DNA from: Gaeumannomyces sp. JS-464
Taxonomy: Eukaryota; Ascomycota; Sordariomycetes; Magnaporthales; Magnaporthaceae
Assembly (NCBI GenBank): GCA_002197995.1
Contig: NGZR01000002.1
Location: 9,052,001-9,116,000, forward strand
Direction of reading: 5' to 3'
Length of the DNA stretch: 64,000 nucleotides
Positions 1-11,910 of the stretch are shown one piece after another. Position 1 is the first letter of the stretch; each line of letters opens with the position of its first letter. Under the pieces are notes generated by a model that searched no databases, was not told the DNA's origin, and saw nothing but the letters and a program-made list of their open reading frames with translations. The position numbers and the translations under genes were made by a program.

Positions 1-1052
1 GCCGAAATAAACTGTTCCAGACAGAGTCGGATCCCGCGCGTAGTCTTTGAGATATGAGCAAGCCGGCTATATCACTAGCATACTCCGAGCCGCCACGACG
101 ACGCGCATGCCCACGCTGTCGACTGGCTCGTTTCTCTATCCTGCGTGTCCTCTTGGATGACGGAAATGCAGTCCACCCATATGCACTGGATCCCTGGAGC
201 TTTTGTGATGGCGATAGCGCCATTGGAGGTTTCTGAAAGCAATAGCATGCAGGTACTGACAAAACACAGAAGCTATAACGTCTCTAGTCGGCATAGCCGT
301 GGCGGTTATGACTTCCTCGCGGTAGCTTGAATAGCGCGGCGCACATGCTCGCCTATACCAAGGCATGTATATGGATGGGTTTAAGCTTCAAATCGTCGTA
401 GGGAAGGGGGTGTTATCCATGCGCGGCAGAAAAAGCATGTCCCAAGCCACTTGCGAGGAACAGCACCTTCAGCCTGGCCTGTTGGCCAACACCACGGTCC
501 GTAGACGCAGATCAATAGTTTGGACCACGAGGGACAGTTTCTGTCGGGCGATTTCGACACCCCAAGGTTGGTGTTTGGACAGCTGCGGTTGAGGAGAGGT
601 TCACCGACACTGAAGTGAGCGCAAGTGGCGTCGTCCCCGGGAATAGAGAGCAACACTGGCGGGGTCACTGGCGCCAAAGAATCCGTCCATAGCGACGCGA
701 GTCTTGAAAACCAAGATTTGACAGTCATGCTTCTCTCCTTCGCGCATATCGACTACGCGACATCCAGACACGGATGGGGCCTGGGGGGTGGATGAGAATC
801 AGGACGCAAGCTTCGTAGATTTCGAACGACGCCTCGCCGGCCGGGAAGCAAGGGGCTATGACGTGCGGAAACCTGGCGTCGTAGATTGAAAGATTGTCGA
901 TGGCCTTCGGTTCGAGAGAGCAGCAGCAGGGCGGTTGAAGGATTGCAGGCGCACTGCGTTCAGGCCTTGCTGCAACCCGCGTGGTTGTGCAGCCGCCTCC
1001 ATGCCTGTCCATCGTGGCCTCGCCGCGACCCATTATACCAGAGCACAGTCGC
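1..1052. other. gene-free stretch
   Basis: No open frame here shows a recognisable domain, a plausible splice structure or coding-like third-position bias. It lies beyond the 3' end of the regulator gene that follows and may include its 3' UTR. Confidence 0.5.
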
Positions 1053-2429
1053 TCATTTCGCCCTGGTCTCTCCAATCGCGGCCAAGGCCCACTCAACACT
1101 CTGGACCCAGGCCGGCAGTGTCGCATGTGGCGATGACCGCAGCGCAACCTTAGCCTCACGCACCAGCGCCCTGCCAGGCCGGCCGGCCCACCAGTAGTCT
1201 TGGGACATACGGTGGAGGATAACGCCCCAGTACATGAGCAGGAGGATGGCGAGCGGCTCGGACCGCCGCGCCGCAGCGGCGTAGTCGGCGCCAGCCATCG
1301 TGGGCCAGAGGATGCCGAGGCCTCTCGTGTTGCGGTCGAGTGCGCGGGCGAAGAACTCTTCTAGGTAAGAGATGGCCTGTTTGTACATGGCCTTGGTGCT
1401 CCTTGCGGTTTCGGAGTCGGCACTGGTGTCGTCGGCGCCTTTTCCGTTCGACGAAGGCGTCGGGGGGCTTTCGTCTTCCGGGGTGACGATATCGTTCACG
1501 GTGTGAAGTTGGGCTACAGCGGCCTTAGTGTCTTCATCTAAAAGGTCAAACGGGACATCCTCCTTCCAGTTGGGCCGGGCGTTGGTCGGATACGGGCCTG
1601 CCTCCAACCAATCCAAGGCAAGAAGAACAACCTGGCCAGCACCGTGGATCATGTCGAAATGGATCATGGCCGCTGCGAGGGTGCTTCCCGTCGACGACTC
1701 TTCGACAGGACCACCATCGAACTGCGGCATAACCATGTTCATGATTCCTGCAATGGACGAGAAGATGACCATGGCTTGATGGGATTCGGGATCTAGGTTT
1801 TCCCGAGACCCCACGAGGAGTTGTCGGAAGGCAGCCAGGCCTCGATCATAGTAGCGTGCGGCGACGAGCGGATAATCTGCGTCCAGTGTCGGGTATTTGC
1901 TGCTGTCGTCGTTGATGGCAATATCCAGGGCTGAGATTGCCATCATGCCGTCCATTAGGAACGGCAGCCTGAGAGCTGCCTGTGGGACGAGTACCTGCAT
2001 CACCTGGTGTTCCTCCTGGATGCAGCAGAGACTGAGGTAGGTCGCAGTAGTCCAGCGATGCAACAGTGCCATCTCGAGTGCGGCGGTAGACTCGGAAGGG
2101 GAACTCGACCGTGCCCCGGTTCCGCTTTCAGCTAGGGGTTTCGATATGCCATCCTTGGAACTCTCTGTGCAAGTCGCTGGTCCGTAGGTGCAGGCCGTCT
2201 CTCGCACCACACAGTTGGCACACGGCGGGCCTGTCTCGTCGCACTAAACAGGCGGCATTGAATGTGAGTAGGCGGCATGGCCATTCAAGCTTGAGGAGGT
2301 CTGATATCGCCAACGTACCTTGACATGACGTTTCTTGCACGCCTGGCAGCCGTTCTTGGACTTGGTGTGATATTTCCGCCTCGGTTTGGACATGTTGGCG
2401 CTGCCGGGTCCAGGGATGTCCAGCGACAA
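1053..2429 (-). CDS. Zn(2)-Cys(6) transcription factor, Upc2-like
   Basis: This is a nuclear DNA-binding regulator of 433 aa in two exons (2429-2319 and 2243-1053) joined by a 75-nt intron with GT..AG ends. Splicing completes the binuclear zinc cluster: Cys28, Cys31, Cys38, Cys45, Cys48 and Cys55, spaced CX2CX6CX6CX2CX6C. The intron falls exactly before the third Cys. The basic stretch KPRRKYHTKSK precedes the cluster. The C-terminal half starts with an aromatic and Leu-rich stretch (ALEMALLHRWTTATYLSL) and a following 'VPQAALRLPFLMDGMMAISAL' segment. This is the pattern of the Upc2/sterol-uptake-control group (DUF3468-type C-terminus). In yeast that group controls sterol and anaerobic genes; targets here are unknown. 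A second in-frame ATG at 2393 could be the true start, giving a protein 12 residues shorter. The gene is divergent from the membrane protein gene to its right. No frame break was seen. Confidence 0.85.
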
Positions 2430-3536
2430 AATCAGCAGAGTCGAGGCTCGGTGTGTTTAAAACTGGACCACAAGTCCCGCTCGAGCTCAGTCGCTCACCT
2501 GCGACTGCATAGGCCATCGATGAGGTCGAGACTTTGAGTGACGATGATGGTGACGCCGTTTTGACACGTGCACTTCTAACAGTCAGCGGCGAACCAGGGC
2601 TTAGAATGGCGACGCCAAAGAAGCTGACGGCCATCGCGGCACCTCCCGGTCTTGGCTGTGCGACTCGCGAGGCATGGGCTGCAGGCGACCACAGCGAGCC
2701 AAGAGATCGTCGCTCGGGAAGGGCTGGTGATGAAAGCGCGTGACACGTGCGTCCTGAGGGCTGCAGACTTGGGTTTGGAGGTCGATTCTGCGAGTTTAAC
2801 CAGGGGACTAACCACAGGGGCGACAATCCCACCATGGGCGGTCTTGCATGCTGGAACACCTTCCCCGCCGTGCTAAAATTAAAAACCTCCAGGGTTCAGG
2901 CGGAAAGCGAGCGTGCATGTGATCACGTGAACCCGCGCTTCGGGTTTGGGGGCGGAGGGTCACAGAACACAGCGAATCTGGCGCCCCGACTTCCACCCTC
3001 AACGCGCAGCCTCGTCCCTCCATTGTCACGGCTCCCAGCGGCTGGCAACAGTAGGCTCTCTCCGGCAACACGACTCCGCTGCTGCTTGCTCGCTAAGCTA
3101 TGAGGAGGCACACGCTCGCCGAAAGTGGAAAGGCGTCTCATCAACATGGTGGCCTTGGTGGGGTCCTCCTCCCACCGATAAGCCTCGCCTCGTCCCGACA
3201 TGCCACTAGGGAAGCGAGAGGATATCTCCCGAATCCTTCGGTGCGAATCTGGCCCCGCGCCCTGGCACGCGCGCCGAAGATGCGATACATAATGCCGCCC
3301 TCTTCCCGCTCCCGCTATTACCCGCGCGGGCTGGGCGCACGTCTTAGTTGTTATTTCAGCTTTGTCTCCCGTCCCATCTCTGCCCGTGACGGCTCTTGAT
3401 GGTGCCCGACACAGGCGATTGTATACAAGGGCGCGCAGGGAAGGATTATTGCCGAGGGCCACCAAGGATAAAGGATCACAATGGCGGACTACCGCTATGG
3501 CCAGCAAGGGGCAGCGTCAGAGCCAGCCGGCGCTCG
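2430..3536. other. divergent intergenic region
   Basis: This shared upstream region of the regulator (-) and the membrane protein (+) holds no recognisable gene. An ATG at 3481 in good context opens a different frame from the downstream gene and stays open to 3864, but it would have to change frame to reach that gene, so it is not used as the start. Confidence 0.5.
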
Positions 3537-4517
3537 ATGGTCTCGTACGAGGGTATCCAGACCATGCCTGACAATGGCCTGCACCCCGTCGAGCGGACAA
3601 CGGAGAAGGTCCCCAATGCCGCCGAGGTCAGCGCCTCGCCCTACATGCACTCAGACGCACGCGGCCAGGCTCAATTCGCGACGCCGCCGCCTCACCTGCC
3701 ACAGCAGCAGCAGCAGCAACAGCAGCAGTTGTACCCGTCGACCCCAGAGTTCCCGAAACCAGCGCCCGACAATACCTACGTGGCATATGCTTCGTCTTCA
3801 CAGGTCCCGTCTGCGTCCTTCTCCCAGTCCTCGCCGGTCCCCGAGAAGAGGATCCTGGGCCTGAGGAAGACGATTTTCTTTCTGACGCTCAGCAACATCT
3901 TTCTCGTGATCGTTGTGATCCTTGTCGGTGTCCTCCCGAGCCAGCTGAACAAGAACCAGAGTCCGAATGGGACCTGCGCCGAAAGCTCCGGTGCATCCAA
4001 CGGCGGCAGGTCGCCTACGTCGTAAGGAATCATTCTTCGTACTTGTCTTCTTCCCTCCCTACACAACAACTGACTTTCCATTCCCAGACCCAACGTGCCA
4101 GCGCCCACGTACCCAAGCGCCGGCGGCAGTAGCCCGCGCATTTGTTTCGACAGCAACACGCCCCCACGCGCAGAGGCGCAGTTCGGCACGCCCGCCGTCG
4201 ACTGCCCGCGGCGCGACAACGCAACGGCCCGGTACACGGTCCCGGGCACGAGCCTGACCTTTGAGCGCCTCTGCGGCGTCGACCTGACGGCCAGCGACAT
4301 GGGCAGCTTCCCGACCACCTCCATGCCTGATTGCCTCGCCCTCTGCGCTCAGCTCAACCTCTACCCTAGCAGCACCATGGGTCGCTGCCTCGGCGTCAGC
4401 TGGGTCTTTGGCAACGGTCTACAGGGTCAGGGATCAAGCTACTGCTACCCCAAGTACAACATCAGTATGCCCAGGAGTCAGCGACTTGACACCGAAAGCG
4501 CGTACCTGGTCGCCTGA
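3537..4517 (+). CDS. single-pass membrane protein with extracellular Cys-containing (Apple/PAN-like) module
   Basis: The gene encodes about 304 aa in two exons (3537-4021 and 4088-4517) with a 66-nt intron (GTAAGG..CCCAG) that keeps frame. The N-terminal half is polar and cytosolic-looking, with a nine-residue polyGln run around residue 55 encoded mainly by CAG. A strong hydrophobic segment (about residues 112-134, TIFFLTLSNIFLVIVVILVG) follows a basic KRILGLRK stretch, as in a type II anchor. The C-terminal half has paired Cys residues in the order 'FERLCGVDL', 'MPDCLALCAQLN', 'GRCLGVSW' and 'SSYCYPKYN'. This arrangement is found in a common fungal family of surface proteins with Apple-like modules. 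The role is unknown, and carbohydrate or protein binding at the wall would be a guess. The start is uncertain: ATG 3537 is in frame, while ATG 3481 (MADYRYGQQG) looks attractive but is one frame away and would need a base change upstream. Confidence 0.7.
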
Positions 4518-6446
4518 ATTCTTTGCCTTTCCATCTGGCTGTTGCTTGGGACACCCTACCCGACCCTTTTTCCCTCTTGGTCTCATCAAGCGGAGCCATG
4601 CCGTTTTAGCAGACTATATAATTTTATCTCTTCTTCCTTTTCGCTCCGGTCCCTCGTCTAAACGCGGCCGTTTGCAAAGATCCAGCGTTGCCGCCTGCTC
4701 GCATGTGCCATAGCCCGGCCTGTCCCAGAGCGTTCAGCCCACCACCGCCACTGACTGATAGGCGCCGCCTTGCCCACTTGGCCCACAAAGTTAATGGGAG
4801 TCCACTGACAAGGCAAGTTTCGTGTCCAGCATTCGCGTCCGGCATTCGTGTGCTGGCTGGGGATTTGCATCAGACGCCGAAAACGTTCGCCGCGGTTCGG
4901 AACATCTCACGATTCGGGTGCTCAGCCTGCCCCAGCACGCCCTGTCCAGCCGTACCGATACCTTCGTGCCTCAGTACGAGATGTCTCCTGGTACCCGGAT
5001 ACCGTGCCTGAATCCGCTCCCCACAGCCCGGTGTGGTCGCATAGAGAAGACAAGAGTCTCCTTTCTTAAATCCCCTTGACCCCCTTTTTCGCTTTACCCC
5101 TTTTGACCCTCAGGGGTGGGTCCCTGACACAAAGTGAGCAGCCACGAAACTCTCTCTTTCCCTTTTAACGTTTCGCCAAAACCTGCCGCATCCTGAAGAG
5201 AAGACATTGATAATTTTGTTTGGGCCCCCGGCGTCCCGCTTGTTCTATGAACTCAATCAGAGAAAATTCCGCGTATGGGGCAAAACTCGAACAAAGCCTG
5301 ACGTCCAAGGTTCGACGAGAGATCGAAGTCTGGGCTTCTTGTGTCCAGAGTTCGCTGTTGTTTCCCTACTTCTCCGAGATAGCCACTACGCCAAGTTTGA
5401 TGGAAAGAGGTCCCAGGCTGGAGGCTGACGCCCGCAGGCTTGGCTCCCAGAGGACCTGGAACCTTGCACATGGATCCAAGAAATGGAGGGGAAAAAATTA
5501 CAAAAAGTTGGAGGGGCCTACTCAGCACAGCACATCCTCCGATCGTCAGAAGTTGCGTCTCTTCATTGGGCGTGCCCTCGGAAACGTGAACTGTTAGTCT
5601 TCATCCGATACTGAACACGAACGGTTTCTCCATTCATAAGGGACATCTCTGCATGTTCCCCGACGGCAGGCTGGAGGGAGGGGTGATCACTGCGGCAAGT
5701 GAGCGCCTGCAACTTCCCCCCTGAGCTCCGGATGCACGTCGGTGGGAAAGATGGTTGGGGGCTGATTTGGTAGGTGTCTCGGGAAGGTCGCCCCCTCAGG
5801 CAATGCGCGCCTGCCTGTGGACTAGTTGGGATGCACGGGCGCTGACCATGGGATCATCACAGAAGCAGTTAGGCAGGCGCTGCCAGGCCAGGGGTAGAGA
5901 GGGCTATTCGGAGCATTCAGGGGGAAAGGTATGATCACTGCCATCAAAGAACGATGATGAGAGCCTAAGATGACATCCCCGAAGCCAGGCCTCCATCCAC
6001 GATGTGACTGGTGAGAGGCTTGCGTCTTGCCTGGCATACACTGAGTTCAACTTCTTGGCCGTGCGTGCTGGCAAAGCTGGTTTTCCGAGGGAGGGTTCGA
6101 GAGACATTAGTTCTCTAGTCCAGCACGACAACTTGCTATTACTCTAGCCTAGTGATAGAATGAGGAGCGAAACATCTCCCCAGCTAGGGCGCTGTGGGTT
6201 CCTGCGGCTGCTCAGCTTGTGCCAGGTGCAGTCGGATGTAATTAGATACTGTTGGCACAAATGACGGTCTATCCTTTAAAGTGGCACTACTCCCTAAGCA
6301 TACAAGCCTGCCATCCCCCGACGGCTACTTTGATACCGACCAAGACGAAGAGCCCCCCAACCGCCCTAGGAGCGCATTTGCCGCGCGCCAGAGAGGTATA
6401 AAACGGCATATAGGTTCTATTATCACACCATTTCATGCCATGTCTT
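4518..6446. other. gene-free stretch between convergent genes
   Basis: It lies between the 3' ends of the membrane protein and RTA1 genes. Several short overlapping frames occur on both strands, but none has a domain, signal peptide or splice support. I see nothing assignable. Confidence 0.5.
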
Positions 6447-7785
6447 TCAGTTGCCGCGGGCGCTGAGGCCCTCCTCCTCTGTGGAACCGCCGCTGCTTCG
6501 GCCCGCTCCCTTCTTGAACTCGTACCCGTTGCTCTCCCAGAACGGCCGATTACCTCCATCGGGGCCGCGCGGCGTCCTGCCCAGGAGTCCGACGAGGTTG
6601 AATGGGTCGCACAGTGTGACGACGAACGGCCGCTTGTCGTTCCAGCCTGGGCCCTCGAGCTCCGTCTCGCCGTCCTGCGCCAGGTACGTCGTCTTGCGCA
6701 GCGGCAGCCAGCGGCGCGGGTGCAGCACCACGAAGACGGCAACGGCGAGGAACAGGAAGGTGGCCTCGAAGACGTAAAAGTACCACTCGAAGCGCACGAC
6801 CGGCGGCGTCGAGGCCAGGTCCTGGCCCGCGGCCGTCGCGAGGGCGAGGTTCTCAAAGGCAAAGTGCTCGACGGTGCGGTAGACGGTGCGGGCCGTGACG
6901 AGCAGCATGGACAGGTAGACGCCGAGCAAGGGCATGTTGACGCTCCGGGTTCGGATGCCGCGGCGGAAGCAGCGCCACTGGAAGACGGCGCCGAGGCCGA
7001 CCAGGAGGAGCGCGAAGGAGAGCTGCAGAATAAGGGAGGCCTTCATCATGGCGTTGCCCGTCTTGACGCGGGCCGCGGCGTCCTCGGGCGCCCTGCTCTG
7101 CAGAAGGGTGCCGATGATGCTCTGCGAGACGCCCAGGGCGTTGAGGATCTCGACGATGAAGGAGAGCATGAGGAAGCTGGACAGGACGCGTCCTGGGTGG
7201 ATCGGAGAGAGGTAGGGCACGTAGTAGAGGATGCGGCCCAGTATGTGGGCGTTGGCGAGCTCGAGGAGGGGACTGGCGTAGACGTATGATTAGAACAGGA
7301 CTTTACGAGCTTGGGCTCTGGAGGAGCGGCTAGGTTGAGGATTAAAGGAGAGCTACTGACGCTGTCGCGTAGAGGATGAACTGGGTCGCGATGAAGGCAT
7401 TTGCGTGGGTGTAGTGGAATGAACAGAAGATCCTGACGGCAAAGCCAGCAGTGAAAGCCAGGGCTGTAAATGGCAGCATGCCAGAGGTGGTCCAACTCTT
7501 GTACTTCCTATATCACGCCGACGATTAGATACGATGGATATCATCAGGATAATCGCCAGCAGAGTGAGGGATCAAGCAGTCGTGGAGGTCGGCGGGACAT
7601 ACCAGGTCAAGTAAAGATGGCCCAGTGTCAGGAGCGCGTACGCCGCCGTAAAGATGGCCGCAGCGGCAGTGCTAGGAGTGTAGAAGAACAAACTCCCCAA
7701 GGCTGAGGGTGTCGGATGTCAGTCTGGGAGGGGCATGTTGAACACGGGACGAACTTGGGATCATACCCTGCTTGCCGTCCGACAT
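6447..7785 (-). CDS. RTA1-family seven-transmembrane protein
   Basis: The protein is 363 aa in four exons (7785-7767, 7702-7603, 7507-7361, 7272-6447). The three introns of 64, 95 and 88 nt all have GT..AG ends and restore frame exactly. The N-terminus reads MSDGKQALGSLFFYTPSTAA after joining a 19-nt first exon. 'FYTPS' near the start, a HxxR-like cytosolic motif zone and seven hydrophobic stretches are typical of the RTA1/RSB1 family. The family sits in the plasma membrane; the yeast members Rta1, Rsb1 and Rtm1 are linked to resistance to 7-aminocholesterol, sphingoid bases and toxic lipids. The C-terminal about 50 residues are hydrophilic and Gly/Ser/Glu-rich. Substrate and regulation are not visible. 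It is one of the clean, unbroken gene models of the window. Confidence 0.9.
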
Positions 7786-8618
7786 TATTTCAAGTTCAGA
7801 AAGCACAGCTATAGCCAGGAGATCAAGTTATGGCGGAACAATGCAGGTCGGCTGGGAGGGCACGAGTTGCGATGGCTGGGCGTGGTCTTTCAGGTCTGGC
7901 CTCCAGGACATTTTTTCTTGCGTCAGAGGGCGGGAAGGCGCTGCCTTTATGGAGAAATTCTTGGCATACATTGCAGATGAGCCACGAGGAGGATTCCCTA
8001 AACCGAAAGCCCAATGCTGTTTCGTCAGGCGGCCTGGGTGGTATGCCCTGCCTCGTTTGGCTGACGACGAGGGCGGCGTTGATGCCAAGCTGACCCGACT
8101 TCCACGGAGCGAATACTGTATACGAAATACGGAAACGCGTATTTCGCGTTATGCGGGAGCGCAACACAGCCACACGTGACCTTTCCGCCCGCGTGAGCCA
8201 CAAGCTGCGGACAACGACGTGACTCGTTCCCGGCCTGATTGAAGCAACGAGAACCTCCATCCCTCGGGGTCCTATTAGCGAGTCATGGCCCCTGCGACAC
8301 CCCTGCGCAGTGCTGATGTTTAAATTGACGTTGTGGATGATGCATCTGCGCTTGAACAGCCATCGATTGCGGCTAAGGGACATGGCGTCGAGCGATGTCG
8401 ATGTTCCTTCTTCGAACCGAGAGCTGGGAAGCAAGCGCGGCTATCTCTGGTGGGGTGCAAAACAAATCCGTACTCTGTTTTGCCATGTACTGACAGACAC
8501 ACATTAAGACGAAGACATAAAGGTTTGGTTGGGCATTGAAGAAATACAGAGGTAAGTACAGAACGAGCCAAAGACAGAAGAGAACTAAATAAGTATTTGG
8601 CATCAACATCACCCTTGG
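7786..8618. other. intergenic region
   Basis: This is the upstream region of the RTA1 gene and downstream region of the next minus-strand gene. No supportable gene, repeat or RNA was found. Confidence 0.5.
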
Positions 8619-9573
8619 TCAGCTTCCACCATGCTGACCGTTGATATAGCTGCTTCCGCCCGCCTCGGCACCAGCCACGACGTTTGTGCGCACGACGCGC
8701 ACAGAAACGATGTCCATATAAACGAGAGCGACGATCTCGAGTCCCGCGTACGGGCTGTAGAGGTATTGCAGCTCCTGCTCGACGGGGACGCCGTCGTGTT
8801 CGATGGTCTTGTTATGGCCGGTGAAGGTCATGTCGCGGCGGTAGTCGCCGGCGAGCTGGCGACCCATCTCGCGCCCGTCGTTGTCGAGGTAGACGTCGTA
8901 GATGCTGCCGTTCTGCGCCAAGGTCCGGTTGCGGTGGTTCCGCCCGGTGTAGTCGTTGACGCTGAAGAGAATGTTGTACGCCAGGTTTACTCGAGGCTGC
9001 GCTTCTGAACGGTGTTCCCGCTGCTGTCGCCGCCGCCGCCGTTGCCATTTCCGCCGTCGATAATTCCAGTGGTGCCGTTGATGACGCCACCAATCGTGCG
9101 ACCAAGCGTGGCCACGATGGGATTGAGGTCGATCGAATCGAGCACGTCGCTGACCATCTGCAGCAGATTGCCGAGGCGCGCTTCGAGCTCGACCTTTGCC
9201 GTGACGTTCTGGATGGAGAGGCGCACGCGGTCGATGGAGGCGTCGACGCCGGCGTTGAAGTGCAGCAGCTTGAGCACCTGCGCGTCCAGGTTGACCTTGG
9301 CTGTGATGTTGTCGACCGAGACCGAGACCTCCTGCACCGACACGGACGCGTTGAGGTACACATCGGGCTCCGTCGGCAGCTCGACGCCCGCCGTGTCAGT
9401 GCTCTCCGTCCGGTAGGTCGCCGCCTCCGGGTCGCCGTTCTGCTCCAGGTTGTAACCGATGTAGCCATCGCCGCCCTGGCGCGATCCCACGGTGGTCTGC
9501 GCGGCCGTTGCCCTCAGGAGAAGGGAAAGTGCCAAGGCGAACGCCCTGCTGGAAGATGTGAAAACCTCATCAT
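8619..9573 (-). CDS. secreted protein of unknown family, paralogue A (two frame breaks)
   Basis: The reading frame carries an amphipathic, Val/Ile-rich core (PDVYLNASVSVQEVSVSV onward) ending in 'DSIDLNPIVATLG', then a Gly/Asn-rich hinge. The tail contains 'YRRDMTFTGHNKTIEHDG'. The same order (PDVYL, DLNP, MTFTG..KT) is present in the gene at 11911-12864, so the two are paralogues. As written, two single-base shifts interrupt the frame. One lies after the start codons at 9570/9573, in a TTTT run near 9565: one more T would give a start followed by a good hydrophobic signal sequence ending ATAAQ. The other is at about 8990, where the core frame stops after KRSLE and the tail continues as NLAYNILFSVNDY one frame away. 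With both bases counted the length is 318 aa and divisible by three. Four NxS/T sites fit secretion. Function is unknown. Confidence 0.65.
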
Positions 9574-10210
9574 GTGCTTTACGTTTTCGTACGGGCGGCG
9601 TGAAGGAGAAGACACGGCGAGAGTAGAAGGGGCAGAGTAATGTAGGATGGGAAACGCAGTGCAGCGAAGGGTAAAGGGGAAGATTCCAGCAACAGCCGAT
9701 CCGCAGCAGAGAGGTCTGCCTTGATCAGACACGTCTCATGGGCTGGCGGGAGAGGACTGCTCCTGCCCGATCGCAAAACAGAGACTCGGAGGACTGGCAG
9801 ACAAGAAAGCCCCGGTCATGCTAGCGTGCCACCATTCGAGCCCGGAGTATCGTGGGACAGCGACCTACGTCAACAAGATTGTGATAAAACGGTCAGTTAA
9901 GGCCAGGCAAAAAGGGGCTAATGTAGACTTCCAAGTTCTAGTGTAGGTCCGGGCCTCCTGTCTCCATGTCACCTCATCCATTCCCTGCTTGCTGGTCTTG
10001 GTCGGCAGCCAGTCGGGGACAAGGAGCTGGGCTCCTAGATTGAAGAGGCCCAAAGGACCGTTGAGGGGCAGGCACACCATTAACCATGCAGGCTTGGCTG
10101 GCCGGCTCCTCATTTCATCACAGCAATGGCCATCGCAAAACCTGACCCAGATCGATCAGCGATGGGGCGGCATGCAGCATCTCCAATTGCCAGTCGACGA
10201 GCAGAGCGCG

Positions 10211-10242
<32 letters not shown>

Positions 10243-11910
10243 CTGGTATTTGCTTCTTTTTCACCGGGCCCGCATGCATGGCTGAACTCCTTCCCACCTC
10301 GCGTCTAAGAGAGATGAAGGCATTGCCCCATAAATCATCTTAGCCCTTAGCGTTCTGCATGCATAGGAGAGGTGCGTTTGCGTCTGCTGTGACCAAAACA
10401 GGATGTTGCTTTTCGCCGTCTTGTGTGTGCATTTCGGTGGTTAGGTAGTGTGGCTAGTGATTTAATTCTCGGGCATCTGGGACTGCAAGGAGGTGGGAGA
10501 CTGCGGTTGGGAGATGGGTGACTCGATGGTTGAGCAAAAGGACGTACCTCTACCTAGGTAGGTACCTAGAGGCAGCTTCTGATATCCATGGGCCTCCACC
10601 GCGGATGCAACGCCCCGGGCGAAGTCTCCTCGCAGCACGAGTGCTTCGATGTGAGTGGCTCGGCTGGGCTTCCAGAGCGGGTTTCAGAGCCCACCTGGCC
10701 GCTCGCCGATCTCCGGCCTTCCGAGACGCGCCCACTCGAGCCCACTTTCAGGGCAGATGGGCGCGCACGGTGGAGCGTTGGGGAACAGCCTCCCCGAAGC
10801 TGAAAGAAGCGCGCATGCTGATTGAGATGAGATGTCACCGGCAGCAAAAGATATCCGCCAAAAAATCCATGTCTCTCTCTGCAGGGGAGTGATGGGCCGC
10901 TGATCTTTTCCCACCTTCAGCTCGCGTCCGGTTCCCTCCTTGGTGTCAATGCAACCCGAGACATCAGCGAACGGTTCCGCACCCGCACTACGCAAGCCCC
11001 AAGCCCTCCCGTCCTCCTTAGCCCTTAGCCTCTACCTCCCACCTCCCACAGGCACATAAAAGCACAGATTAAGACGCAATCTCCTTGGAACTTGGAAGCC
11101 GTTGCATCTTCTGCATGCTGGCTAAGAGTGCTAAGCCAAACAGAGGTCGGCAACCGGCGCCACGTCGCGTGCGCGGAGCTGCCTATACACACCATCAGCC
11201 TTTCTGATGCAGCTAGTACCTGATGAGCAAAAGTTTGGTTCAAAAGCTGGGGTCAAGCTTTTTGTGTCTTGGGAATTAGCGCCATTTCCATCACTTGGAC
11301 GGCATTGCGACTTTCCAAAGGCGGCTTTTCTCACATCTCGAGGCGTGCCGACGCACCTATTGCCAGATGCCCAGGGACTGAAGCAAGAAAAAGGAGACGG
11401 CAGGCAGGAGGAATGGATCGGAAACGCTGCCACGGATCTTAACTTACTGCCGAACCCCTGACATTACCAGACATGCGCTTGTTGCTACCTTCGGCCACAT
11501 GCCCCATCCGGCAGAACCTCCAGACCAACTCTGCTGCCCACGATGACGACATTGAGGAGACGAGAGGTTGGTCTTTCTTGCTTGCTTGCTCTCCTTTGGT
11601 CTCATTTCGGGCGTTCTGCCCTGGTCCCCGGTGACAGGGAAGGGGGCCTATAACGGTGCGATAGCGTAACTCGCGCGCGCATAGCATCCGGACGCGGCAT
11701 CGACGATGCGAGCAGTCCTCACTCACCGGACACATCTCCTCGCTTCCCGCCCGTCGATCAGGTATTCTCTCCTTCTTTGTCCTCCCTTTTTCCTCCCAGA
11801 CCCCATGCACAAGGAGAGGCCCCTACATACACTCGTTCAACAGGCATCCGCGAGCAGAGCGGTCGATTCTTTGTCTACGGTGGGATAATAGCCGCCTCTG
11901 CCCACCAAAC
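9574..11910. other. divergent intergenic region of the paralogue pair
   Basis: This 2.3-kb region separates the starts of the two divergent paralogues. It holds a 30-C homopolymer and, at 10547-10572, a near-palindrome built from TACCTA/TAGGTA units (CCTCTA at the left arm, TAGAGG at the right). No gene is supportable. Confidence 0.5.
10211..10240. repeat. poly-C homopolymer, 30 nt
   Basis: Thirty consecutive C bases follow GCGCG. It lies in the divergent intergenic region and is not in a gene. The length is likely to be unreliable in any assembly. Confidence 0.9.

Noticed and set aside
3481..3864. Alternative start for the membrane protein gene (MADYRYGQQG)
   Set aside because: Good context, but in a different frame; the only short candidate intron (45 nt) does not restore frame. 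A sequence error remains possible.
6435..7289. 284-codon plus-strand open frame
   Set aside because: Antisense shadow of the RTA1 gene, whose four-exon model is exact.
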